Assembly: GCA_016281125.1 (NCBI GenBank)
Contig: JAEEIA010000034.1
Span: 43,978 to 107,977 of the forward strand
Origin: Oscillospiraceae bacterium
GTDB lineage: Bacteria > Bacillota > Clostridia > Oscillospirales > Ruminococcaceae
Length of the DNA: 64,000 bases
Direction of reading: 5' to 3'
Shown here in pieces: positions 24,643-33,589 of the stretch (position 1 is its first letter; each line of letters opens with the position of its first letter). The notes under the pieces were generated by a model that saw only the letters and a program-made list of their open reading frames with translations, was not told the origin of the DNA and did no database searches. A program made the translations under genes and the position numbers.

Positions 24643-25754
24643 GATGAAATCATCCTTTCCTGAATGAGATTGATATGACGGATATTCGGCCGGATCTCCC
24701 GGTCGCGGAGCGGCTTCAGGGAGATGACCGTCAGTGCAGGATCGCGGTCAGCCAGCTGTATGAGGGCTTCGGTCGGCTGCACAGTGATGACAATGATTGC
24801 GGCATTGCTGTTCTGCTGCCGCACAGCTTTGATCATGGATTCACAGCGGCCTGATACGGTCGCGGGGAGTGCTGCAAGCATCCGCAGCACGGGATACAGC
24901 GCATCATTGCCGGAACGGAACGGCGTTTCCGCAGCGGCACCGTTCACAGTGGTGTTGGCGCAGAAACGCACAGGAATGCGCATTTGCGCTGCTACGTTGA
25001 TGCAGGCGGCACAGAGCCGGATGCAGTTTTCCAGCGCGGGACGGTCGGAAGCGGTATCGCGGTCGGTTTCGCGCGTCTGCATATTCAGCAGGATTGCTGC
25101 TGTCGGAGATGCGGTTTCCTGAAACTGCCGCACCATGGGCTGCTCGGTTCGCGCAGAGGCGCTCCAGCAGATGTCACGCACCGGATCGCCGTCGGCATAC
25201 GGGCGGATTCCGCTGACCGCAATGCGGTCGGGAATCAGCATTCTCCGGCGGATCACATCGCCCATGAGCTGCTGCGGGAAGGCCTCGGGAACGGACGCGT
25301 GCCGTCTTGCGGGCAGGACGGTCAGCTCCGCATGTGCCTCCGGCATCGGGCGGGAAAGCTCCGGCGCGCCGAACAGATCACTGAGCACGATCACCGCATG
25401 GGACACCGTATACATGCCGCGCTGCGTACAGGTGACGTTCCAGTGCCGCTCAATCCGGCGGTAGGGGAGCAGCGTGAAATAGCTTGAAACGAACCGCGTG
25501 TCCTCCGAAACAGTGGACTGCTTTGAAGCGAACAGCAGCGCAGACTGTGTCGTCAGCTCCGCTTTTACCCACGGCAGCGGGAGCGGCTTTCTGCTGCAAA
25601 TGGTTTCCGTCAGCGTGACGGTGTCGCCCTCAAAGACCTCCTTCTCGGAGAAGGAGAGCTCGTAGGTGAGATTTTTGTAGCCGTATCGCTGAATCAGCGC
25701 CTGCGACAGCATCAGGACGCCGAGAATACAGAGCAGCAGAATGACGAGAATCAT
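24639..25754 (-). CDS. DUF58 domain protein
   Basis: 371 residues. One or two N-terminal membrane segments (1-20), then a beta-rich region and the DUF58 signature GIRPYADGDPVRDICWSASARTEQPMVRQF near residues 180-210, followed by a von Willebrand A-like fold. DUF58 proteins travel with MoxR ATPases and are thought to take part in chaperone-like maturation at the membrane. It overlaps the MoxR gene by 4 nt upstream and the cohesin lipoprotein by 4 nt downstream, so all three are probably translationally coupled. Confidence 0.88.
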   Translation of the reverse strand: MILVILLLCILGVLMLSQALIQRYGYKNLTYELSFSEKEVFEGDTVTLTETICSRKPLPLPWVKAELTTQSALLFASKQSTVSEDTRFVSSYFTLLPYRRIERHWNVTCTQRGMYTVSHAVIVLSDLFGAPELSRPMPEAHAELTVLPARRHASVPEAFPQQLMGDVIRRRMLIPDRIAVSGIRPYADGDPVRDICWSASARTEQPMVRQFQETASPTAAILLNMQTRETDRDTASDRPALENCIRLCAACINVAAQMRIPVRFCANTTVNGAAAETPFRSGNDALYPVLRMLAALPATVSGRCESMIKAVRQQNSNAAIIVITVQPTEALIQLADRDPALTVISLKPLRDREIRPNIRHINLIQERMISS

Positions 25755-26704
25755 GACTTCGGGACAGGCACGCTGTTCAGAATCTCATCGACGAGCTTGA
25801 GCGCGGCCTGACGGTCAGTGAGCAGTCCCTCCGCCGCGTGGATGCGGTGGGCGCAGACTGCGGGAAATACCTTTTTAATATCGTCCGGGAGCAGATAATC
25901 GCGTCCCTCCATGGCAGCGGCAGCCTGTGCCGCGTGCCGGACGGCCAGTGCGCCGCGCGTGCTCAGACCGAAGCGGATCTGCTTGTGCCGCCGTGTCGCA
26001 TCTGCAAGATCCAGCAGATAATTGAGCGTGTCATCTGACGCGGAAACGCTGCGGACAGCCTTCTGCGCATCCAGCAGCGTATCCGGATCTGTCACGGGTT
26101 TGAGCGCGTCCAGCGGATCTGCGGTCTGACGGTCCTTCAATACCTCGCGTTCATGTTCGCGGTCTGGCGTGCCGAGCGATAGGCACATGAAAAAGCGGTC
26201 GAGCTGTGCTTCCGGGAGCGGAAATGTCCCTTGCAGCTCAATCGGGTTCTGTGTCGCAATGACGAAGAACGGCTTCGGCAGCGGATAGCTGGTGCCGCCC
26301 GCCGTGACCTGCTGCTCGGCCATGCACTCCAGCAGACCGGCCTGCGAACGCGGTGCCATGCGGTTGATTTCGTCCGCGAGCAGCAGATTCGTAAAGACCG
26401 GCCCCTTGCGGAACTGCATCGAACGGCTGCCGTCCGGCTGCTGCACGAGCAGCTCAAAGCCGGTGAGGTCAGCCGGCATAAGATCCGGCGTACACTGAAT
26501 CCGGCGGGAATTGCAGCCGGTCAGCACGGCAAATGCTTTGACGAGCGTCGTTTTTCCGGTTCCGGGCAGATCCTCCAGCAGAACATGTCCGCCGCAGAGC
26601 AGCGCTGCTGTCAGCATATATATAGTATCCTCCGCACCGCGGACAATGCTGCCTGCTGCTGCGGAAACAGATTGTGCCAGCTGCGGAATGTCGGTTATCT
26701 TCAT
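25751..26704 (-). CDS. MoxR-family AAA ATPase
   Basis: 317 residues. Walker A LPGTGKTTLVKA, Walker B LLADEINRMAPRSQAGLLECM and sensor 1 FVIATQNPIE, followed by the small AAA lid domain (FGLSTRGALAVRHAAQA). MoxR ATPases remodel or activate partner proteins, usually with a DUF58/VWA protein. The ATG at 26704 follows GGAAAGGAG by 7 nt; longer in-frame starts lie upstream of the promoter. It is the first gene of the MoxR-DUF58-cohesin lipoprotein operon. Confidence 0.92.
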   Translation of the reverse strand: MKITDIPQLAQSVSAAAGSIVRGAEDTIYMLTAALLCGGHVLLEDLPGTGKTTLVKAFAVLTGCNSRRIQCTPDLMPADLTGFELLVQQPDGSRSMQFRKGPVFTNLLLADEINRMAPRSQAGLLECMAEQQVTAGGTSYPLPKPFFVIATQNPIELQGTFPLPEAQLDRFFMCLSLGTPDREHEREVLKDRQTADPLDALKPVTDPDTLLDAQKAVRSVSASDDTLNYLLDLADATRRHKQIRFGLSTRGALAVRHAAQAAAAMEGRDYLLPDDIKKVFPAVCAHRIHAAEGLLTDRQAALKLVDEILNSVPVPKS

Positions 26705-26743
26705 AAACCGCTCCTTTCCGGTCTGTGCCGATAAGATAACCAT

Positions 26744-26772
26744 AGTATAGCATGATACGGCGGATTTGTCAA
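26744..26772 (-). promoter_or_regulatory. promoter of the MoxR-DUF58-cohesin operon
   Basis: Perfect TTGACA (26767-26772), 17 nt, TATACT (26744-26749) with TGC extended -10. It lies about 40 nt before the MoxR start. Confidence 0.82.
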
Positions 26773-27083
26773 ATCCTGCGGCGAAAAATCTCCGGAAAGG
26801 CGGCGGGAACATACAGAAAAATGCAGACAACACGCTGTTTTTAACAAATTCACGTGTATACGGATTGTAATATGTTATAGAAGGTTTACACGCTGTCTGC
26901 GCAATAATTGAGGTTATTCACGAAAAATCGCAAAAAATGATAGCGTTTCAGTATACTTTCCGGCGCGCGATGATTGCTTTGTTTTCCGCGAAACCGCAGG
27001 AATTTCCAAGGTTTGCGGAGATAAATTGGGACAAAACAGCGAATTGTTTGGCGAATATTCACTGAATGTTCACAAATTGTCCA

Positions 27084-27111
27084 TATAATACAGCCTGTTT
27101 TCGGCTATAAT
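27084..27111 (+). promoter_or_regulatory. two TATAAT boxes ahead of the GH9 gene
   Basis: TATAAT at 27084-27089 and at 27106-27111. Neither has a good -35 at 17 nt, so an activator or another sigma factor may be needed. The rest of the 26773-27080 gap is AT-rich and shows nothing I can name. Confidence 0.4.
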
Positions 27112-27188
27112 GTAAGTGTCGGATTTCCGGCCCAAAAATAAGAGGGATTTTTGGAATGTAAAAACTAATTTTTGAGAGGGGTTTTTTC

Positions 27189-29315
27189 ATGAGCAAACAT
27201 TTGATGAAGCGCGTCGGTGCAGTCTGCACCAGCGCCGTGATGTCCCTGAGCGCTCTGATTGCGACCGGTACAACATCGGCACCGCTCGCCGCAACAGCTG
27301 CCGGCAATGACAACTACGCAAGACTGCTTCAGTACAGCCTGTATCTGTACGATGCAAACATGTGCGGTGATATTTCCGGCTGTTCGATTGAATGGCGCGG
27401 CAACTGCCATATGGACGACGAGGTCAAGGGCGGCTATCACGACGCGGGCGACCATGTCATGTTCGGTCTGCCGCAGGGCTATGCAGCAAGCACGATCGGC
27501 TGGAGCTTCTACGAGTTCAAGGAATCGTACAACAAGCTCGGCCTGACCGATCACTTCAAGACCATTTCCAAGCGCTTTACCGATTTCTTCAAGGCGTCCA
27601 CAAAGATGAGCGGCGGCAATGTTTCCAATTTCCTGTATCAGAAGGGCGAGGGTCAGCCGGATCATATGTACTGGGGCGCACCGGAGAATCAGAGCGGCAG
27701 CCGCAAGATGTACTGGACCAGCAACGGCGCCAGCGATATCGCAGCAGAATATGCAGCGGCACTGGCTCTGGATTACCTCAACTTCGGCGATAAGGAATCT
27801 CTGGATTACGCAAAGGCACTGTATAACTTCTCCTGCGCAAACAATCAGGTTGCAAGAGACGGCGTGCAGGGCTTCTACCTGAGCAACGATGCAAAGTGCA
27901 GCGATGACCAGGCATGGGCAGCTGCATGGCTTTACAGAGCGACCAATGAAGACAAGTATCTGAACGATGCGAAGTCCAAGGTCACGCAGTATCTCGGCTG
28001 GGCGCATGCATGGGGCAATACCGACCTCGGTGCTGCGACCGTCCTTGCGGAGATTACCAATGACTGGAGCAAGGTCAACGGCTATATCGGAACTGTCTGC
28101 AATTCCAGCAACTACCTCTGCATGGATGACTGGGGCAGTGCAAGATATAACTGCGGCATGCAGTTCATTTCGCTGCTCGCAACAAAGTACGGCGGGCAGA
28201 ATTACGCTGGCTGGGCACAGGGTCAGATGAACCTGATCCTCGGCGGCAACGGCGGCAAGAACTATGTTGTCGGCTGGGATAACAATTCCCCGACACACTG
28301 CCACCACAGAGCGGCATCCGGCATGAACGATTCCAAGAGCGATGATCCGAACAAGTACGTGCTCGTCGGCGCACTCGTCGGCGGCCCGAACAAGAACGGC
28401 ATGTATGTTGACCAGCGCTACGATGAAATCGGCTACATGGTCAACGAGGTCGCACTGGACTATCAGGCATGCCTTGTCTGTGCGGCAGCTGCCCTGTATG
28501 ACAAGTTCGGCACCGGCTCCTGCGATACTTCGATTGTCGGCGTCAAGAACTTGAGCCTCACGCCGGGTACCGACCCGCAGCCGACGACCACGGAGCCGCC
28601 GCAGCCGGGTACCGATCCGCAGCCGAGCACCACACCGGCTCCGTCCACCGGCACGACCGTTTCGGGCAATGCAACCGTGACCAAGGGCGATGAGGACGGC
28701 AAGTATCAGATTGCTGTCACAGGCCCGTGCAAGCTGGAAGTCAAGCTCAAGACCAACTCCAATGACTGGGAGTCCAACGGCGGCTATGGCTACACGCAGG
28801 GCGACTGGGTCCAGAAGGAATGGAAGGCAGATTCTTCGAGTGGTTCCTTCACTGTTGAGATCGACGTTCCGTCCGGTGTCAGCAATGTTCAGTTCCAGAT
28901 TTACTGGCCGAAGTCTGCGACGATTGAGAGTGCAACGCAGACCGGTACGCAGGTTCCCGGCACGGTTGTTGATCCGCCGCAGACCACGCCTGCACCTGTA
29001 ACAACTACGACCACGACCACAACTACAACGACCACGACTACCACGACGACACCGGCTCCGGTACCGGATACCACCACCACGACCACGACGACGACGCCTG
29101 CGCCGAAGAAAATGGTCACCCGCGGTGATGCAAACTGCGACGGTCTGTGCGACGTTGCGGACGCGGTTCTGATCGCACGCCTCTCTGTTGAGGACAGAAA
29201 CGCAAAGATTACCGATCAGGGCTATGCAAATGCCGATGCCAACAAGGACGGCACGGTTGATGCGAATGACGTTGTTGAGATTCTCCAGTGGATCGCATTC
29301 CTGAAGGATTGGTAA
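27189..29315 (+). CDS. secreted GH9 endoglucanase with CBM-like domain and dockerin
   Basis: 708 residues. Signal peptide about 1-38; GH9 catalytic domain about 40-447 with the DAGD aspartates D85/D88 in GGYHDAGDHVMFG, H373 in HCHHRAASG and proton donor E420 in YMVNEVALDYQ. A Pro/Thr linker leads to a beta-rich CBM-like domain (about 490-585), then a poly-Thr linker (605-637) and a C-terminal type I dockerin (646-708; loops DANCDGLCDVAD and DANKDGTVDAND). It would cut cellulose or beta-glucan as a cellulosome subunit. The start has GAGAGGGG upstream. The CBM-like domain family is not certain. Confidence 0.95.
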   Translation: MSKHLMKRVGAVCTSAVMSLSALIATGTTSAPLAATAAGNDNYARLLQYSLYLYDANMCGDISGCSIEWRGNCHMDDEVKGGYHDAGDHVMFGLPQGYAASTIGWSFYEFKESYNKLGLTDHFKTISKRFTDFFKASTKMSGGNVSNFLYQKGEGQPDHMYWGAPENQSGSRKMYWTSNGASDIAAEYAAALALDYLNFGDKESLDYAKALYNFSCANNQVARDGVQGFYLSNDAKCSDDQAWAAAWLYRATNEDKYLNDAKSKVTQYLGWAHAWGNTDLGAATVLAEITNDWSKVNGYIGTVCNSSNYLCMDDWGSARYNCGMQFISLLATKYGGQNYAGWAQGQMNLILGGNGGKNYVVGWDNNSPTHCHHRAASGMNDSKSDDPNKYVLVGALVGGPNKNGMYVDQRYDEIGYMVNEVALDYQACLVCAAAALYDKFGTGSCDTSIVGVKNLSLTPGTDPQPTTTEPPQPGTDPQPSTTPAPSTGTTVSGNATVTKGDEDGKYQIAVTGPCKLEVKLKTNSNDWESNGGYGYTQGDWVQKEWKADSSSGSFTVEIDVPSGVSNVQFQIYWPKSATIESATQTGTQVPGTVVDPPQTTPAPVTTTTTTTTTTTTTTTTTPAPVPDTTTTTTTTTPAPKKMVTRGDANCDGLCDVADAVLIARLSVEDRNAKITDQGYANADANKDGTVDANDVVEILQWIAFLKDW
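29001..29092 (+). repeat. ACN-rich poly-threonine linker tract
   Basis: Two runs of ACN triplets coding Thr, split by a Pro/Ala segment, form the linker before the dockerin. Synonymous variation breaks perfect identity, but the tract may still slip in replication. Confidence 0.75.
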
Positions 29316-29480
29316 GATAACCAAACAAAACCAAGTGCATACATCGGACACGGGTACGGTCATTTTGGCCGTATCCGCGTTCGCGTATATACAGAAACGC
29401 AAAAGCAGCCGCCCGGGAGCGATCCGGGGCAGCTGCACTTGTGTCTTATTCTCAAAACAATACCCGGAGGATTCAGACGG

Positions 29481-30353
29481 ATGAAGAAACAGACTGACCT
29501 GAAAAAGCTCGAACATCGCAGAAAAAGAGTACGCAGCATCGGAATCCGTCTGCTGCTCCTGCTGCTGTTCTTCGCCATGGCATACGGTGCAAACAACCGT
29601 CTTGACGTGACGGAATATACCTATGAAACCGATGCGCTGTCCTTTTCCTTTGACGGATTCCGCATCGTGCAGCTCAGTGATCTGCACAACAAGGTGTTCC
29701 TGCGTGAAAATGAACAGCTGCTGCGCGAGATCCGGCGGCTTCAGCCGGATATCATCGTGATGACCGGCGATATGATCGACGGCGGCACGCATACGGACAT
29801 CCCGGCGGCCGAGCTGCTCATGAAGCAGGCTGCGGAAATCGCGCCGTGCTACTATGTCTACGGCAATCATGAGCATTTGCTGACACAGGAGCAGCTGACA
29901 CCGTTTTTGGAACATATTGCGGAATACGGTATTCACTATCTGGATAATGAAAATGCCAAGGTGGAGTCCAAAACCGGTCAGACGCTGACCGTGATCGGCA
30001 TTGATGACCTCTCACTCCAGGCAAATATCCTGCAAACGAGAGCCGACGAGGCCGGTGACGATTTTAAGATTCTGCTTGCGCATGAGCCGCAGCTTCTGCA
30101 CGCAAGCTATGCGCCTGCTGGCGTGGATCTCGTGTTCTCAGGCCATGTACATGGCGGTCAGTTCCGGATTCCGTTCACCGGAAAGGGCATCTGGGCGCCC
30201 GATCAGGGCTTTCTTCCGCGGATGACGGAGGGCAGCTTCAAGGTCAAGGATACGACCATGTACATCAGCCGCGGACTCGGAAACAGCGGATTCCCGCTGC
30301 GGATCTGCAATCATCCGGAGATCGTCAGTGTGACGCTGCGCGTCGTGAAATGA
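29481..30353 (+). CDS. membrane-anchored metallophosphoesterase (YkuE/YaeI type)
   Basis: 290 residues. An N-terminal membrane segment (about 14-33) is followed by a calcineurin-like phosphoesterase domain: IVQLSDLHNKVF, VMTGDMIDGG, YVYGNHEHLL, LAHEPQLL and FSGHVHGGQFRIP, giving the two-metal site. Such proteins hydrolyse phosphodiesters or pyrophosphates near the membrane; the natural substrate is unknown. The ATG at 29481 follows GGAGG by 11 nt. The asparaginase-like gene follows after 13 nt, probably on the same transcript. Confidence 0.88.
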   Translation: MKKQTDLKKLEHRRKRVRSIGIRLLLLLLFFAMAYGANNRLDVTEYTYETDALSFSFDGFRIVQLSDLHNKVFLRENEQLLREIRRLQPDIIVMTGDMIDGGTHTDIPAAELLMKQAAEIAPCYYVYGNHEHLLTQEQLTPFLEHIAEYGIHYLDNENAKVESKTGQTLTVIGIDDLSLQANILQTRADEAGDDFKILLAHEPQLLHASYAPAGVDLVFSGHVHGGQFRIPFTGKGIWAPDQGFLPRMTEGSFKVKDTTMYISRGLGNSGFPLRICNHPEIVSVTLRVVK

Positions 30354-30366
30354 GAGGATATTGCTT

Positions 30367-31392
30367 ATGCAGATCGCGTTGATTCTGACCGGCGGAACCA
30401 TATGCAGCAGAACCGGCGACGACGGCGCGCGCCGCAGTGACGCAGAATCGGCACTGTCCGTGCTGGAGCAGCATTACCGCCGCGCGAACCCGTATTCCTC
30501 GGTGCAGTTTCTCACGCGGATTCCGCTCAACCGGCTCAGCGAGGATCTGACGCCGGACGACTGGTGTACGCTGCTGCGCGCGGTCGCAACGCTGGATCCG
30601 GAACGGCTGGACGGCATCATCATTGCGCACGGAACCGATACGCTGGAGCAGACGGCCGCGATGCTTTCCGCAGCGCTGTGCGGCATTCAGATTCCGGTGA
30701 TTCTGGTTTCTGCGATTGCACCGCTGTCCGACCCGATGACGAACGGACATGCCAACTTTGAGGCAGCAGTCAAACTGATTTGCAGGCGGCTGTCCGGCGG
30801 GGTGTGGGTTGTCTACCGTAATCTCGACGGTGAAATGTATCTGCACCGCGGGTTTGATCTGCTGCCTTGTATGCACGAATCTATGGACTTTTTCAGCAGT
30901 ACAATGAAGCCGGTTGATACGCTCCCGGTTTCAGAGCCGATCCCGAAAAAAAGCACCCGCATACCGATGCGGGCGCTTGCGGTTCAGGCGCTTCATGCGA
31001 AGGATGTGCTGCTCGTGCGGCCGTACAACGGATTGCGGTACGACAGGCTCATCCCGGATGGGGCTTCGGCGGTCGTCCACGGCACATATCATTCCGAAAC
31101 CGCCAATTCGACGCGCTATTCGCCTTACGGGATGCAGAATCTGCTGCGGCGCTGCAGGCAGCAGGGGATTCCGTGTTATCTTGCGCCGTGTCATCTGCAT
31201 GACGGGAGCTACGGTTCCAGCTGTGACCTCGTGGATGAGGGGGCAATCCCGTTGGAGGGAATGACGCTGCATTTCGCCTACGGGGCAGTGTGGCTCGGGT
31301 GCCTGCTCGGCCACGAGGGAGATGCTCTGACTGTTTTTGTGCGGCAGACGCGTCAGCTTCTCGAAAGCCAGAGCTTTCGCTGCTGCATGTAA
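30367..31392 (+). CDS. L-asparaginase-family protein
   Basis: 341 residues. The N-terminal half carries the asparaginase threonine motifs ALILTGGTICS and GIIIAHGTDTLEQTA, then SAIAPLSDPMTNGHANF. The C-terminal half is the smaller domain. The family hydrolyses asparagine or related amides; members can also be amidotransferase-like, so the substrate is inferred. No signal peptide, so cytosolic. The ATG at 30367 is 8 nt after GAGAGGA; the TTG at 30361 is too close to that site. Its 3' end overlaps the convergent DUF4416 gene by 40 nt. Confidence 0.85.
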   Translation: MQIALILTGGTICSRTGDDGARRSDAESALSVLEQHYRRANPYSSVQFLTRIPLNRLSEDLTPDDWCTLLRAVATLDPERLDGIIIAHGTDTLEQTAAMLSAALCGIQIPVILVSAIAPLSDPMTNGHANFEAAVKLICRRLSGGVWVVYRNLDGEMYLHRGFDLLPCMHESMDFFSSTMKPVDTLPVSEPIPKKSTRIPMRALAVQALHAKDVLLVRPYNGLRYDRLIPDGASAVVHGTYHSETANSTRYSPYGMQNLLRRCRQQGIPCYLAPCHLHDGSYGSSCDLVDEGAIPLEGMTLHFAYGAVWLGCLLGHEGDALTVFVRQTRQLLESQSFRCCM

Positions 31393-31895
31393 ATATCACG
31401 TACCTTCGATAAAAACACATGCACCTGCGGCAGCTGGAAGTCCATATATGTCCACGGAAACGGATGCCATGCATGACGCGCATAAAAGAGCGTCAGCTCG
31501 GCGTAAATGCCGTCAGCCAGCGGAATGCGGTGCCCTGCGTTTTTGGTTGTCGCCAGTGAAAGCCGTCCCGGACTGACAAAGCCCGGATCGAGATTGACGC
31601 GGCGGTTTCCGGCATCGGCGTTGTCCTGCTCGATGCGGTTTGTCAGCGTTTTGATGGCAGCGAGCTCCGCGGGGTTGCGGCACTCCGAAAATGAAAGAAT
31701 TTTGCGGTAGACCTTGCCGCCCATTTCTTCATCATAATACGGCGAAATATCCGAAAAACAGTACGGCTCCGATTCGAGATCGGTTTCTCCGAAGGCTTCT
31801 TTCATCTTTGAAACAGCAATCTCTGCAGTGCGTTCATCCGTATACAGCACTGCGCAGATCAGCTTTTCCGGTTCAAATCCGGATGCGTGTCCCAT
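31353..31895 (-). CDS. DUF4416 family protein
   Basis: 180 residues, soluble. It matches the pattern of DUF4416: EKLICAVLYTDERTAEIAVSKM, then LESEPYCFSDISPYYDEEMGGKVYRKILSF and NLDPGFVSPGRLSLATTKNAGHRIPL. The function is unknown. The ATG at 31895 follows AAAGGAG by 8 nt. Its last 40 nt overlap the end of the asparaginase-like gene on the other strand. Confidence 0.85.
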   Translation of the reverse strand: MGHASGFEPEKLICAVLYTDERTAEIAVSKMKEAFGETDLESEPYCFSDISPYYDEEMGGKVYRKILSFSECRNPAELAAIKTLTNRIEQDNADAGNRRVNLDPGFVSPGRLSLATTKNAGHRIPLADGIYAELTLFYARHAWHPFPWTYMDFQLPQVHVFLSKVRDIYMQQRKLWLSRS

Positions 31896-31923
31896 AGCAA
31901 TTCTCCTTTCATTTGCTCTGTTT

Positions 31924-31952
31924 ATCATAACACGGATAAGAAGAAATGTCAA
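31924..31952 (-). promoter_or_regulatory. promoter of the DUF4416 gene
   Basis: Perfect TTGACA (31947-31952), 17 nt, TATGAT (31924-31929), minus strand, 29 nt before the start. Confidence 0.8.
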
Positions 31953-31975
31953 GATGACCCGGAAAGGAAACGATT

Positions 31976-32161
31976 ATGAAAACCTACAAGATCATTGAAA
32001 TTAAACGCAAATTCATCAAAAAAGATTACAGCTACGCAGAGGGAGTTATGGAGTCGGAGGCGAATGACGGCTGGGAGGTCGTCAGTGTCGCCTTTGATAC
32101 GAGCAAGGATATATGCGGCGACATGGTCATTGTGTTTTCCCGTGAAAGGAACGAAATATGA
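31976..32161 (+). CDS. DUF4177-like small protein
   Basis: 61 residues with the DUF4177 pattern: an opening YKIIEIKRKF strand and a helix ending in NDGWEVVSVAF. The start follows GGAAAGGAAA. It overlaps the endonuclease III gene by 4 nt, so the two are translationally coupled. No role is known. Confidence 0.78.
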   Translation: MKTYKIIEIKRKFIKKDYSYAEGVMESEANDGWEVVSVAFDTSKDICGDMVIVFSRERNEI

Positions 32162-32796
32162 CAAAATTGCAGGAAAAGGCGGTTCAGATTTGCAATATTC
32201 TCGATACGGTTTATCCGGATGCGGTTTGCTCGCTGCAATTTGAAAAGCCCTATGAGTTGATGATTGCAACGCGGCTTTCCGCGCAGTGTACGGATGCGCG
32301 TGTCAATATAGTTACAAAAGAACTGTTTCAAAAATACCCTACGCTGGACGCATTTGCGGACGCCGACCTCAGTGAGCTGGAACAGGATGTCCACCCCTGC
32401 GGGTTCTATAAAGCGAAGGCGAAAAGCATCAAGGAGATGTGTCAGCGCGTGCGCGAGGTATACGGCGGGGCGGTTCCGGACAACATGGATGACCTGCTGA
32501 CGCTCCCCGGGATCGGGCGAAAAACCGCGAATCTGCTGCTCGGAGATGTATTCGGAAAGCCTGCGGTCGTGACGGATACGCACTGCATCCGGATCAGCGG
32601 GCGGCTCGGTCTGACGAAGCGGCATGCCCCGGAGCAGGTCGAGGAGGATCTCAGAAAGGTGCTCCCGCCGGAGCGTTCCAACCGGTTCTGTCACCAGCTT
32701 GTGCTGTTCGGGCGGGATACCTGTACCGCAAGAAACCCCAGATGCGGCGTCTGTCCGCTCAAGGGGTTCTGCAAGGATCCCGGTTTCAAGAAATAG
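32158..32796 (+). CDS. nth: endonuclease III (DNA glycosylase/AP lyase)
   Basis: 212 residues. The helix-hairpin-helix with catalytic Lys is LPGIGRKTANLLLG and the catalytic Asp lies in VVTDTHCIRISGRLGL. The C-terminal Cys cluster for the [4Fe-4S] centre (C-x6-C-x2-C-x5-C, in CTARNPRCGVCPLKGFC) is intact. It removes oxidised pyrimidines and nicks abasic sites in base excision repair. The start overlaps the small DUF4177 gene by 4 nt. Confidence 0.95.
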   Translation: MTKLQEKAVQICNILDTVYPDAVCSLQFEKPYELMIATRLSAQCTDARVNIVTKELFQKYPTLDAFADADLSELEQDVHPCGFYKAKAKSIKEMCQRVREVYGGAVPDNMDDLLTLPGIGRKTANLLLGDVFGKPAVVTDTHCIRISGRLGLTKRHAPEQVEEDLRKVLPPERSNRFCHQLVLFGRDTCTARNPRCGVCPLKGFCKDPGFKK

Positions 32797-32869
32797 ACAA
32801 TGATCGCGGGGCTCTTGCCTTGTTTCATATCATTATAAAACGATACCGAACTACCGACAGGAGGGCGAA

Positions 32870-33589
32870 GTGGAATTTGAGGAACTGAAAGCGGGGATTT
32901 ACGTCTGCCGCAGCGAAACGCACGGGTTCGGGACGGACGCCTTTCTGTTGACTGGATTTTCTTGCTATCGCGGGAGTGACCGTGTCTGTGACCTGGGAAC
33001 AGGCTGCGGGATCATTCCGCTGCTGATGCAGAGGGGGCGTCCGCCGAAGGAGATCTTTGCGCTGGACATTCAGCCGGATGCGATTGCACAGCTTCGTATG
33101 GGCTTGGAGAAGTGTGAGGGCAGTCCCGCGATTACACCGATTTGCGCGGATCTGCGCGATTTATGGGACGGTGCGCCGCTGCATCAGCTGGATCTGGTTA
33201 CATGCAATCCGCCTTATAAGGCGACGAATGCGGGCATTCTTTCGGATGATCCGCAGAAGCAGATTGCGCGGCATGAAGTCGCGGGTGATATCGGGGATAT
33301 CTGCTGCGCAGCAGCGCGGCTGCTGAAATATCATGGACGATTTTGCGTTTGCTGCCGCCCGGAACGGCTGGCGGACGTCATGTGCGCGATGCGGGCAAAC
33401 GACATCGAACCAAAGCGGCTGCGGCTGGTCTGCAAGACGCCGGAAAGTCCACCCTGGCTCTTTTTGCTTGAGGGCAAGAAATTTTCAAAACCGTTTTTGC
33501 AGATTGAGCCGACGCTGTTTGTACGCTCCGGCGCCGGGTTGACGGATGAAGCGGCGCAGCTCTGTCATTTTGGGGAGGGATATTTGTGA
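32870..33589 (+). CDS. trmN6: tRNA1(Val) adenine-37 N6-methyltransferase
   Basis: 239 residues. SAM-binding motif I VCDLGTGCGIIPLLM, an acidic loop ALDIQPDA, and the N6-adenine catalytic motif NPPY in LVTCNPPYKATNAG, as in YfiC/TrmN6 proteins. It methylates A37 in tRNA(Val). The GTG start at 32870 follows AGGAGGG by 4-5 nt. The next gene, rsmI, overlaps its end by 4 nt, so two RNA-modifying enzymes are coupled. Confidence 0.9.
   Translation: MEFEELKAGIYVCRSETHGFGTDAFLLTGFSCYRGSDRVCDLGTGCGIIPLLMQRGRPPKEIFALDIQPDAIAQLRMGLEKCEGSPAITPICADLRDLWDGAPLHQLDLVTCNPPYKATNAGILSDDPQKQIARHEVAGDIGDICCAAARLLKYHGRFCVCCRPERLADVMCAMRANDIEPKRLRLVCKTPESPPWLFLLEGKKFSKPFLQIEPTLFVRSGAGLTDEAAQLCHFGEGYL

Noticed and set aside
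29001..29092. Tandem repeats that might suggest a CRISPR or minisatellite
   Set aside because: It is an in-frame Thr-codon linker typical of secreted cellulases; there are no spacers.
29335..29440. Hairpins after the GH9 gene as a terminator
   Set aside because: GC-rich inverted repeats are present but no T tract follows, so I did not call a terminator.
27165..29936. 923-codon open frame antisense to the GH9 gene
   Set aside because: Arises from GC-biased third positions of the GH9 gene and continues through its linker; no family features.
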